From the NCBI GenBank assembly GCA_035547155.1, contig DASZVJ010000241.1:1-25081 (forward strand): a stretch of DNA of 25,081 bases. The letters are read 5' to 3'. The notes below the pieces were generated by a model. It saw only the letters and a program-made list of their open reading frames with translations. It did no database searches and was not told where the DNA came from. Source of the stretch: CAZNMF01 sp035547155 (lineage in GTDB: Bacteria > Acidobacteriota > Vicinamibacteria > Vicinamibacterales > SCN-69-37). This document shows positions 1 to 6,960 of the stretch, in pieces; the stretch's first letter is position 1; each line of letters starts with the position of its first letter. Both the position numbers and the translations under genes were made by a program.

Positions 1-1
1 G

Positions 2-97
2 AAAGCCGCGCGCGACGTCGCGACCCGCGTCGCGCAGCCTCCGCGTGCAGGTCGCGGCGGCGCACCCGCGGCGACACCGGCGCCGGCAGGACGATAG
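2..97 (+). CDS. Possible C-terminal end of a gene entering from the left edge
   Basis: Frame 2 is open from the window edge for 31 codons to a TAG at 95-97. The first half reads like a normal helical protein end (KAARDVATRVA) with G or C at most third positions. It is followed by a Pro/Ala/Gly-rich tail (GRGGAPAATPAPAGR) similar to the tail-like low-complexity segment in the isomerase at 16568-17644. It would be convergent with the ABC ATPase, with the hairpin at 114-170 between the two stops. The family cannot be identified from so short a piece. At this base composition a chance open frame of this length is possible, so this is tentative. Confidence 0.35.
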   Translation, partial: KAARDVATRVAQPPRAGRGGAPAATPAPAGR

Positions 98-113
98 CCT
101 GCCTGACGCCTGT

Positions 114-170
114 CGTAGGGGTGCCCCTTGTGGGCGCCCGGTCCGGGCCGCCACAAGGGCGGCCCCTACG
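114..170. repeat. REP-like intergenic hairpin (GGGGC...GCCCC type)
   Basis: Two 20-base arms (114-133 and 151-170) are complementary at 17 of 20 positions around a 17-base loop, starting CGTAGGGG and ending CCCCTACG. It sits 12 bases past the stop of the ABC ATPase. It could act as a two-way terminator between that gene and the possible gene end at 2-97. The structure resembles dispersed palindromic elements common in high-GC genomes. A weaker, partly matching element lies at 22598-22623. Confidence 0.6.
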
Positions 171-182
171 GTATTCGAGTCG

Positions 183-1442
183 TCAGCGCCAGCGGCCGCG
201 AAGATCGACCGGCCCGTGAAAGCGTGACGGCCCGCCGGGCAGCATGGTGAACGGCAGCGCGGCAACGACTTTGTCGAGCACCGTCGACACGGTCTCGCCG
301 TGGCGATCGACGAGACCGAGACTGAACGAGTACTCGCCCGGCCCGAGATGCGCGTCGACCTCGATGACCGCCTCGATGTCCGCGCCTTCGGCGTGGTGCA
401 CGATCCGAAGGTCGCCGGGACTGGTCGCGAGCCCGTAGAGCACATATCCACGCAGGTCGCGCAGTTGCACGACGAGCTCCGGATTGCGGACGTCGCGATC
501 GATTCGCGCCGCGAGCACGACCGTCAGCGTCTCGCCGCGTGAGGCGACGCTCGTCTCCCCGCTGCCGCCGAGCAGCCGGCTCCGCGTGATCACGCCGCGT
601 GACGATCCAAAGCGCAGCTTGGCCGTGTCGTCGCGCTTCCACTCGACGGCCGCGGACATCTCCGCGGACGGCAGCGTGTCCTTGATGTACATCTCGCCGA
701 CGGTCTCCGGATCGCCGATCGCTTTCACGCGCCCCTGTTCGAGGTACACGACGCGATCGCAATAGTTGCGCGTCATCAGGATGTCGTGCGTCACGAGCAC
801 GATCGTCGTGCCGGCCTCGCGCAAATCGGTGAGCCGCTGCAGGCACTGCTGCTGAAACGCCATGTCGCCGACGGCCAGCGCTTCGTCGACGATCAGCACG
901 TCCGGCTCGACGGACACGGACACCGCGAACGCGAGCCGGACGACCATGCCGCTCGAGTACGTCTTCACGGGCTGATCGATGAACTGTCCGATGCCCGCGA
1001 ACGCGGCGATCGCGTCGTAGCGCGCGTCGATCTGCGCGCGCGTCAGGCCGAGCACGGACGCATTCAGATAGACGTTCTCGCGGCCGGTGAGCTCGGGGTT
1101 GAAGCCGGAGCCGAGCTCGAGCAGCGCGGCGACGCGTCCATTCACCTGGACGCTGCCGCTCGCGGGCGTGAGCGTGCCGCACAGCATCTGCAGCAGCGTG
1201 GACTTGCCGCTGCCGTTGCGGCCGATGATGCCGAGCGCTTCGCCGCGGGCGACGGTGAACGACACGTCGTGCAGCGCCCAGAACGCGCGCGCGTACCGCG
1301 CCGGCGTGCGTCCGACGATGCGCTGCAGCCGCGGGAGGATGGCCTCTTTCAGCCGATCCTGCGGCCGATCGTAAATCTGATAGCACTTGCTCAAGTGCTC
1401 GGCCGTAATGGCGATCTCGGGAGACGTCGTCATCGGGCTCAC
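183..1442 (-). CDS. Polysaccharide ABC transporter ATP-binding protein, Wzt/TagH type
   Basis: This 419-residue ATPase would power export of a finished polysaccharide across the inner membrane with a Wzm-type permease. Visible motifs are Walker A GRNGSGKST (74-82), signature YSSGM (162-166), Walker B DVLIVDE (181-187) and the switch histidine H219. The ELGSGFNPELTGRENVYLN stretch (109-127) is typical of Wzt/TagH/KpsT exporters. After the ATPase domain there is a region of about 150 residues (roughly 265-410), matching the length and placement of the Wzt C-terminal substrate-recognition domain. In the E. coli O9a system that domain binds the modified end of the chain. The gene follows the membrane protein at 1455-3260 with a 12-base gap, so the two are probably cotranscribed. 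No permease gene is on either side, so the partner must be encoded elsewhere. The ATG at 1440-1442 fits the family start. Confidence 0.92.
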   Translation of the reverse strand: MSPMTTSPEIAITAEHLSKCYQIYDRPQDRLKEAILPRLQRIVGRTPARYARAFWALHDVSFTVARGEALGIIGRNGSGKSTLLQMLCGTLTPASGSVQVNGRVAALLELGSGFNPELTGRENVYLNASVLGLTRAQIDARYDAIAAFAGIGQFIDQPVKTYSSGMVVRLAFAVSVSVEPDVLIVDEALAVGDMAFQQQCLQRLTDLREAGTTIVLVTHDILMTRNYCDRVVYLEQGRVKAIGDPETVGEMYIKDTLPSAEMSAAVEWKRDDTAKLRFGSSRGVITRSRLLGGSGETSVASRGETLTVVLAARIDRDVRNPELVVQLRDLRGYVLYGLATSPGDLRIVHHAEGADIEAVIEVDAHLGPGEYSFSLGLVDRHGETVSTVLDKVVAALPFTMLPGGPSRFHGPVDLRGRWR

Positions 1443-1454
1443 AGTGACACGCCG

Positions 1455-3260
1455 CTACGGCCGGATAGCCGCCACGCACGAGAAGGCATAGACGCGGAAC
1501 CGGCCGTCGAGCGTGCTGCCCTGGCAGTCGCCCAGCCGCTCGCGGGCGTCCGGCCACCGCTCGTAGAGCGCCGCAAGCGCCTCGTGCTCGAACTTGGTAT
1601 CCACCAGGATCTCGTCCATCGCCCGCCCGTCGTCGATCTGATGGAAGTATGTCGTCATCGGAGCGAGGTCGTCGGCGTCACGATAGTACTGAAACCAGTC
1701 CTCCGGCGACAGGATGAGCACGGCGCCGCGGCTCAAGTGACTCGCACGCAGGCCGGCCATCGCGTGAAACCAGCGGTCGGTCAGCGCCGGAAACCGCCGG
1801 AAGCTCGCGAGCGGGGTCGACACCATCAGCGCCATCACGATCGCGAGCACGACGGGAGCCGCCTGCGTCCCGATGCGGCCGAATCTGGCTGCGGCCCGCA
1901 CGATCGCCAACGAGACGAGCGCAATCCAGACGCCGGTGAAGAACGTCATGAACTTGAAATTGATGTACGGCCCTGGCACCAGGACGGCCGACGCCGCCAC
2001 CGGCACGCCGAACGTCAGGAGCACGATCGACGCGGCTCGCGAGATTCGTGCGCGGACGACAAGGACGATCTCGACGACGAAGACGAGCGAGAGGAGCAGC
2101 GCGGCGAGCGGCTCCGTGTGGGTGATGGCGACGCGGTAGTCCAGCCCGCTCTTCCAGAACCCGGTGATATGCAGCGGGCTGAGGAGCCCGAACAGGTTGC
2201 CGGGCGACGTCGTCCTCGAGCGGAAGAACGCGTAGCCGCGAGCGATCTGCCATACCGCCGGCGCGGTGAGGACAGCGATCGCGGCCATCGCGATCCATGA
2301 GGCGCGCTGCGTCATGGCGGCGGTCCACACACGCGCCTGCCGCACGACACGCGTGCGATGGCGCAGCGCGGCACTGATCAGGCGAAGGCTGACGGCAAAC
2401 GCGATGAGGCTGACGGAAATCAGTCCGTACGCAGCGAGCGCCGCGCCGACGAGTGCCAGCGGCAGCAGGATGCGCGCGCCGCGCAGATCGTCCGGCGTCC
2501 ACGACGCGATGACGACGATCGCGCCGGCGACGAGTGGCAGCACCGCCATCTGCCCGATGAAGAACAGGTAGACCGACGTGCCGAGCAGGCACGCGGCGGC
2601 CGGCGACGCGGCCGCGAGCACGGACGTCAGACGGCTCGGCGCGCGCTCGACGGCCATCAGCATCAACATCGGCAATCCGAAGAAGGACGCTGCCCAGATC
2701 GATGCCGGCAACAGATAGGACGGCGCGTCGGCGGGCAGGCCCGCGCGCAGCCCGAACAGCACGGCATGGAACGCGTCGGGATAGATGCTGTACTGCGTCC
2801 ACGCCCCGAACAGGCCGTGCACGACGGCGAATCCCCGCATCAACACCGCGTGCGCCACCGAGTCGTTGCAGACGAAATTGCCGGTGACGAGCGTGTGCGA
2901 TGGAAAGACGACCAGAGGCACGAGGTACAACGCGGCCTGCAGACCGAGCGTCGCCAGCACGGTCGCCGCATCGAGGCGCTGAGTCGCCAGCGCGCGCCAT
3001 ACCGGCGCCGGCATCAGCGGCGCACGCCATGCGAGCAGCAGGGCCACGATCGTGGCGACGACCGACGCGGCAATCGCGGCCGGCGGCCACGCGAGGCTGT
3101 TCGCTGCATTTGCGACGAGGACGACCAGCGCCCACACCGCGAGGGCGTGGAACGCGAGTGGCTTGTCACAGGACACGCGCGCGCGGAGACAGACCGCCGC
3201 GAGCACGATCAGCAGATCCGCGACGGCCAGCACCGCGAACGGGAGGACGAACGGGTGCAT
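1455..3260 (-). CDS. Polytopic membrane protein, probable GT-C-type glycosyltransferase
   Basis: About 601 residues with a dozen or more hydrophobic segments spread over the first 480, then a soluble C-terminal part of about 115 residues. An early loop carries NDSVAH followed by a YPDAFH motif. This acidic/His plus YP-x-x-H layout is seen in many membrane-embedded glycosyltransferases that use lipid-linked sugar donors. I cannot place it in a named family. The ATG at 3258-3260 (MHPFVLPF) was chosen over a GTG ten codons upstream because it starts directly at a membrane segment and a good promoter ends just before it. It is much too large to be a Wzm permease (about 260-280 residues). It lies immediately upstream of the ABC ATPase and probably acts on the same glycan. 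Confidence 0.75.
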   Translation of the reverse strand: MHPFVLPFAVLAVADLLIVLAAVCLRARVSCDKPLAFHALAVWALVVLVANAANSLAWPPAAIAASVVATIVALLLAWRAPLMPAPVWRALATQRLDAATVLATLGLQAALYLVPLVVFPSHTLVTGNFVCNDSVAHAVLMRGFAVVHGLFGAWTQYSIYPDAFHAVLFGLRAGLPADAPSYLLPASIWAASFFGLPMLMLMAVERAPSRLTSVLAAASPAAACLLGTSVYLFFIGQMAVLPLVAGAIVVIASWTPDDLRGARILLPLALVGAALAAYGLISVSLIAFAVSLRLISAALRHRTRVVRQARVWTAAMTQRASWIAMAAIAVLTAPAVWQIARGYAFFRSRTTSPGNLFGLLSPLHITGFWKSGLDYRVAITHTEPLAALLLSLVFVVEIVLVVRARISRAASIVLLTFGVPVAASAVLVPGPYINFKFMTFFTGVWIALVSLAIVRAAARFGRIGTQAAPVVLAIVMALMVSTPLASFRRFPALTDRWFHAMAGLRASHLSRGAVLILSPEDWFQYYRDADDLAPMTTYFHQIDDGRAMDEILVDTKFEHEALAALYERWPDARERLGDCQGSTLDGRFRVYAFSCVAAIRP

Positions 3261-3270
3261 GCGCACGCTG

Positions 3271-3300
3271 GTTATAGAACACCAGGGCACGCGCCAACAA
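3271..3300 (-). promoter_or_regulatory. Putative promoter of the membrane protein / ABC operon
   Basis: On the minus strand, TTGTTG (3300-3295) is separated by 18 bases from TATAAC (3276-3271). The start codon is only ten bases further on, so the transcript would have almost no leader. The -10 box is good and the -35 box is only fair (3 of 6). Confidence 0.4.
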
Positions 3301-3309
3301 CTGCGGCGA

Positions 3310-3339
3310 TTGACGACGCTCGCCGCACGCCGGTATCGT
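3310..3339 (+). promoter_or_regulatory. Putative promoter of the GT-methyltransferase fusion gene
   Basis: TTGACG (3310-3315) is followed after 18 bases by TATCGT (3334-3339), a reasonable housekeeping-type promoter about 50 bases before the ATG at 3392. It points away from the promoter at 3271-3300, so the 131-base gap holds two divergent promoters. Confidence 0.45.
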
Positions 3340-3391
3340 CTGTGACGACCAGTCGCACCGGCCGTTTCGTGTCCATCCTCGCCTGCTCTCG

Positions 3392-5620
3392 ATGAACGAC
3401 GCCATCCCGAACCATCCGCTCTACTCGTGCCTGATGGCGGACGGCCCGACGTACGCGCAGCAGGCGTTGACGCTCGTCTGGACGCTGCTCGATCTCGCGC
3501 ACGTGCCCGCCGATCGCCTCGTCGTCCACGCGCTCGACGATGCGGACCGCACGGTGCTGCGGCACATCGAAACGCTTGGTGTGCGCATCCGGCGATGCGC
3601 GCCCTTCGACGTCGCGCATCCGCACTGCAACAAGCTGCGGCAGCTCGACGATCCAGAGCTGCTCGCGGCGCCAGTCATCGTGCTGTGCGACACCGACCTC
3701 GCCTTCGTGCAGCCGTTGGACGTGGCCGTCCCGCGCGGCGTACGGGCGAAGGTCGTCGATCTGCCGAATCCGCCGATCGACGTCTGGCGAACGGTGCTCG
3801 CCGCGGCGGATCTCCCGTTTCCATCGACGCTCGCCCGCACGAGCTTCGGCGACCACGTCACGCCGCCGGTGAGCTGCAACGGCGGGCTTTATGTGCTCTC
3901 GTCTTCCGCCGCGATCGCGCTGCGCGATGCATGGCCCCGCTGGACCAGATGGCTCATCGCGCGACCGGAGCTGCTCCCCGGCCCGATGCGCGTCCACGTC
4001 GATCAAGTCGCGTTCGGTCTGGCCGCGACGGAGTTGGCGCTCGACATCGATCCGCTCCCGCTCGGCGACAACTGTCCCACGCACCTGCCCGCTGATCTCG
4101 TCGCGGACGTCGCGCCGCGCGTCCTGCACTATCACGGCCGCGTCGACGCGTCGGGATTTCTGCTGCCGACGTCGGCTCCGGAGGTCGATCGCGCGATCGC
4201 GACGGTCAACGATGTGATTCGCCGGCGACGTCGCGCGGCGTTCGACAACCAGACGTTCTGGAACTTCCGCTATCGGCACGCGCCCGATCTGGGCTCCGGC
4301 ATCGGATCGCGCGGCGCGGCGCTCGACGCCAAGCGCGAGATCCTCGATCGCGCGATTCCGGCCGGCGTGTCCGTGCTCGACGTCGGCTGCGGCGATCTCG
4401 AGACGTCGCGCGCGCTGCGCGTCACGCGCTACACCGGCGTCGACGTCAGCGAGGAGGCCCTGGCGCTGGCGCGCGCGAAGCGGCCCGACTGGACGTTTCG
4501 GCGCGGTCATCTCCGCGATCTCGACATCGATCCGCACGATGTCGTCGTCTGCCTGGACGTCCTGATCCATCAGCGCACGTACGCGGCCTATCGCAGCCTC
4601 GTCGCGGCGCTGCTGCGCGCGGCGGGCCGCGCGCTGATCGTGTCCGGCTACAACCAGCCACCGTGGCACCGGTCGGAAATGACGTTCTTTCACGAGCCGC
4701 TGACGACGTCGTTGGGACGCCTGGTCGACGCCGGCCGGATCGAGATTCTCGGCGGCCTCCGCGACGTCACGATCGTTCGTGTCGATCTCGACGCGGCTGC
4801 CGCACGCGACTCGACGCTCGATCGCCTGCGCCGCACGCGGCGCCACGACACGCCGCTCGGACGGTTCGCGGCGGTCGACGGCGATCTGATCTCGACGCAG
4901 TTCGATACGTTCGGCGGCCACACGCGCGGCGACCTCGCGATGCTGCTGTCCCTTCTCGATCCCGGCGACGTGGTCATCGATGCCGGCGCCCATGTCGGCA
5001 GCTTCACGGTGCCGATCGCGCGCCGCGTCGGCCCCGCCGGGCGCGTCGTCGCCATCGAGCCCGCGCCGATCACCGCGGAGCTGCTCTATCAGAATCTCGA
5101 TCTCAACGACGTCGCCGACTCAGTGGATGTCGTGGAGCGCGTCATCAGCGATGCCGGCGTCGGTCATCGCCTGGTCACGCACGAGACGAATACCGGCGCG
5201 TGGCACTTCATTGCGGACGCGGCATCGCCTGGCGCGACGCCGACGGCCATGGATCAGGCCGTCGCGGACGTGCTGCACGCCAGGCGCATCCATCTGATCA
5301 AGATCGACGTCGAAGGCATGGAGCTGTCAGTGTTGCGATCCGCCGACGTGACGATCGCGGCGCACCGGCCAATCCTCTATTGCGAGATCTCGACGGAACA
5401 GCTCGCGCGACAAGGCACGGCAATCGCTGACGTCGACCGCTTCTTCGCCGCCCGCCGCTACGTACTGTTTCGCAACACCGGCCCGCGCCTGGCGGCCAGC
5501 GACGATTTCACGATCGTGCCGATGACGACGCTGGCCGAGGGCGGCGCGTTTTTCGATGTCCTGGCCGTGCCCGTCGAGCGCGCTGCGGCGCTGCAGGCCG
5601 AAGGGCGGCTACCGACGTAG
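3392..5620 (+). CDS. Three-domain fusion: glycosyltransferase, class I methyltransferase, FkbM methyltransferase
   Basis: A 742-residue protein with three enzyme modules. Residues 1-270 look like a nucleotide-sugar glycosyltransferase: VIVLCDTDLAF with a DxD-like DTD (100-102), then CNGGLYVLS (162-170) and DQVAFGLA (204-211), spaced as in GT8-like enzymes. Residues 285-465 are a class I SAM methyltransferase with motif I VLDVGCGDLE (328-337) and the acidic end of strand 2 at GVDVS (349-353). Residues 490-742 are an FkbM-type methyltransferase with VIDAGAHVGSF (528-538), AIEP (554-557) and KIDVEGMELSVL (637-648). FkbM-type enzymes typically O-methylate sugars or polyketides. The natural reading is a cytoplasmic enzyme that adds a sugar and methylates it, or caps a chain. 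No Shine-Dalgarno is obvious before the ATG. It is convergent with the sulfotransferase. Confidence 0.85.
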   Translation: MNDAIPNHPLYSCLMADGPTYAQQALTLVWTLLDLAHVPADRLVVHALDDADRTVLRHIETLGVRIRRCAPFDVAHPHCNKLRQLDDPELLAAPVIVLCDTDLAFVQPLDVAVPRGVRAKVVDLPNPPIDVWRTVLAAADLPFPSTLARTSFGDHVTPPVSCNGGLYVLSSSAAIALRDAWPRWTRWLIARPELLPGPMRVHVDQVAFGLAATELALDIDPLPLGDNCPTHLPADLVADVAPRVLHYHGRVDASGFLLPTSAPEVDRAIATVNDVIRRRRRAAFDNQTFWNFRYRHAPDLGSGIGSRGAALDAKREILDRAIPAGVSVLDVGCGDLETSRALRVTRYTGVDVSEEALALARAKRPDWTFRRGHLRDLDIDPHDVVVCLDVLIHQRTYAAYRSLVAALLRAAGRALIVSGYNQPPWHRSEMTFFHEPLTTSLGRLVDAGRIEILGGLRDVTIVRVDLDAAAARDSTLDRLRRTRRHDTPLGRFAAVDGDLISTQFDTFGGHTRGDLAMLLSLLDPGDVVIDAGAHVGSFTVPIARRVGPAGRVVAIEPAPITAELLYQNLDLNDVADSVDVVERVISDAGVGHRLVTHETNTGAWHFIADAASPGATPTAMDQAVADVLHARRIHLIKIDVEGMELSVLRSADVTIAAHRPILYCEISTEQLARQGTAIADVDRFFAARRYVLFRNTGPRLAASDDFTIVPMTTLAEGGAFFDVLAVPVERAAALQAEGRLPT

Positions 5621-5622
5621 CA

Positions 5623-5649
5623 AACTTCGAACTTCGAACTTCGAACTTA
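5623..5649. repeat. Heptamer array AACTTCG x3.7 (copy 1)
   Basis: Three exact AACTTCG units plus AACTTA fill 27 bases of the 53-base gap between the convergent fusion gene and sulfotransferase gene. The same 27 bases recur exactly at 10743-10769, also between convergent genes. Overlapping TTCGAA palindromes allow small hairpins. Confidence 0.9.
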
Positions 5650-5673
5650 CGTCGACGTTGACCGACATCGCTC

Positions 5674-6819
5674 CTAATACGCGCGGCCGGTGATCTTCGA
5701 CATCTGCCGCAAGCACCAGCCCCGCAGCCGCCAGGTGCGTGTCGACGTGATGCGATCGAGATAGGTCTGGAGCGCCGCACTCGCCTGTTCGCGGGCCTCC
5801 AGCTGCGTCTCGATGGTTGACAGTCTCTCACCGAGCGTCGACGCTTGCGTCTGGAGCTGCGCGATCGTCACCTGCAAGCTCTGCTCGCGCGTAGCCCATT
5901 GCCGGCGATCGCGCTCCATCTGCTCGCGCAGATCTTCCTGCTCCGCCGCCTGGCGCGCGAGAGTCTCGCGCTGCACGCGGATCACCGGCGCATACAGCGT
6001 CGCGGCCTGACACAGCTCACGCCGGACGTCGTCGAGCTCGGCGGAGTCGACAGCGCCGGCGTCCTGGCTGGCGCGCTCGTGCCAGCGATACACGCGCCGC
6101 ACCCAATCGGAGACGTCCTCATCGTCAATCGCCGCGCGTTCGACACGCTCGTGCCGAAGATCGGCGGACAGGAACGCGTCGACCTGTGCATCGGTGTCGG
6201 TGCCCGCCAACGGCAGCGCGAGATCAAGGTCGCGCTCGATCCGCGCAATCGTGCTGCGCCAGTCGCCGAGCAGCTGATCGTAGGTCACGATCGCGCGTCG
6301 ATCGCCGCGCGTCGACGCCTCGGCCGCCAGCACGTGCTCGAGCCAGAGCAGCAGCGCCTGCGCGACGGGCATGCCGTCCCGCCGCTGCAGCGACGCCGCG
6401 ACCTCGAGCGGGTGCCGGACGATGAGGACCATCAGCGGCTCGCGGCCGGCGCGGGCGATCGCGCGGCGCCACAGCGGAACGAGCCGGCACGCGCGCGGAT
6501 CCTTCATCACGACGAGCGGCGCGGATGCGAGATCGTGGCGCAGCAGATCCGCCACGCGCTCGACGAAGGTCTCGGCGGCCGGCGTCTCGAACGCCGCGGC
6601 CGGAAAGGCCGTCGGGTCGTCCCACGCACTGCCCGCCGCGGCCAGGAATTCGTCGTGCCACGTCACCACCGCTGCGGGCTCCCAGTAGCCCGCGACGTTC
6701 GCCTGATTCGCCGGCAGCAGCTCGCCGGGCAGCGCCGCGCCGCGCAGGTTCAGCACCCGCGTGAGCGCAGACGTGCCGCTACGATGCATGCCGAGCACGA
6801 GAAGGACCCGATCCGCCAT
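5674..6819 (-). CDS. PAPS-dependent sulfotransferase with C-terminal coiled coil
   Basis: A 381-residue sulfotransferase that would transfer sulfate from PAPS to a glycan. The 5'-phosphosulfate loop is GMHRSGTSA (10-18) and the 3'-phosphate segment is RHPLEVAASL (135-144). MKDPRACRL (105-113) is another block seen in bacterial sulfotransferases of this class. The enzyme core ends near residue 250. Residues 280-355 are a heptad-rich, Glu/Gln/Arg-rich coiled coil. The tail (356-381, including TRTWRLRGW) is basic and aromatic and could touch the membrane. The core alone would be a normal family size; the tail is extra. The neighbours make polysaccharide sulfation the likely role, but the acceptor is unknown. 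The ATG at 6817-6819 opens directly into the nucleotide-binding loop strand. Confidence 0.87.
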   Translation of the reverse strand: MADRVLLVLGMHRSGTSALTRVLNLRGAALPGELLPANQANVAGYWEPAAVVTWHDEFLAAAGSAWDDPTAFPAAAFETPAAETFVERVADLLRHDLASAPLVVMKDPRACRLVPLWRRAIARAGREPLMVLIVRHPLEVAASLQRRDGMPVAQALLLWLEHVLAAEASTRGDRRAIVTYDQLLGDWRSTIARIERDLDLALPLAGTDTDAQVDAFLSADLRHERVERAAIDDEDVSDWVRRVYRWHERASQDAGAVDSAELDDVRRELCQAATLYAPVIRVQRETLARQAAEQEDLREQMERDRRQWATREQSLQVTIAQLQTQASTLGERLSTIETQLEAREQASAALQTYLDRITSTRTWRLRGWCLRQMSKITGRAY

Positions 6820-6835
6820 GCGTTTGACCGGCGTC

Positions 6836-6841
6836 AGTGTA
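6836..6841 (-). promoter_or_regulatory. Putative -10 box of the sulfotransferase gene
   Basis: TACACT on the minus strand (6841-6836) lies 16 bases before the sulfotransferase ATG. It is part of the 9-base word CGGTACACT, which appears exactly inverted at 6915-6923 as the -10 region of the divergent glycosyltransferase gene. No convincing -35 box is visible on this side. Confidence 0.35.
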
Positions 6842-6894
6842 CCGTGCGATCACGCCTTGCGTACACCCGCGGCGTCGATCCGGCTCGATCGAAA

Positions 6895-6923
6895 TTGCCT
6901 GTGCCACACTCGCGCGGTACACT
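6895..6923 (+). promoter_or_regulatory. Putative promoter of the large glycosyltransferase gene
   Basis: TTGCCT (6895-6900), a 17-base spacer, then TACACT (6918-6923). Each box matches the housekeeping consensus at 4 of 6 positions and the spacing is ideal. The predicted transcript would start near 6930. This supports the GTG start at 6961 and argues against the in-frame GTG at 6901. Confidence 0.45.
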
Positions 6924-6960
6924 CGTCCGGACACCGCCGCTCCTCGTCAGGCCCCATGCC

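Noticed and set aside
786..2300. A 504-codon plus-strand open frame opposite the ABC ATPase and membrane protein
   Set aside because: Arg/Asp/His-rich low-complexity translation typical of high-GC antisense frames; both opposite-strand genes have clear motifs or membrane segments.
1455..3260. Wzm permease identity for the membrane protein
   Set aside because: It is more than twice the usual length and has too many membrane segments and a soluble C-terminal domain.
3272..4993. A 573-codon minus-strand open frame opposite the fusion gene
   Set aside because: No domain and skewed composition; the plus strand has intact catalytic motifs throughout.
5845..6960. The long upstream open frame in front of the large glycosyltransferase
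   Set aside because: It runs antisense to the intact sulfotransferase gene, encodes an Arg-rich sequence without domains, and crosses a good promoter at 6895-6923.
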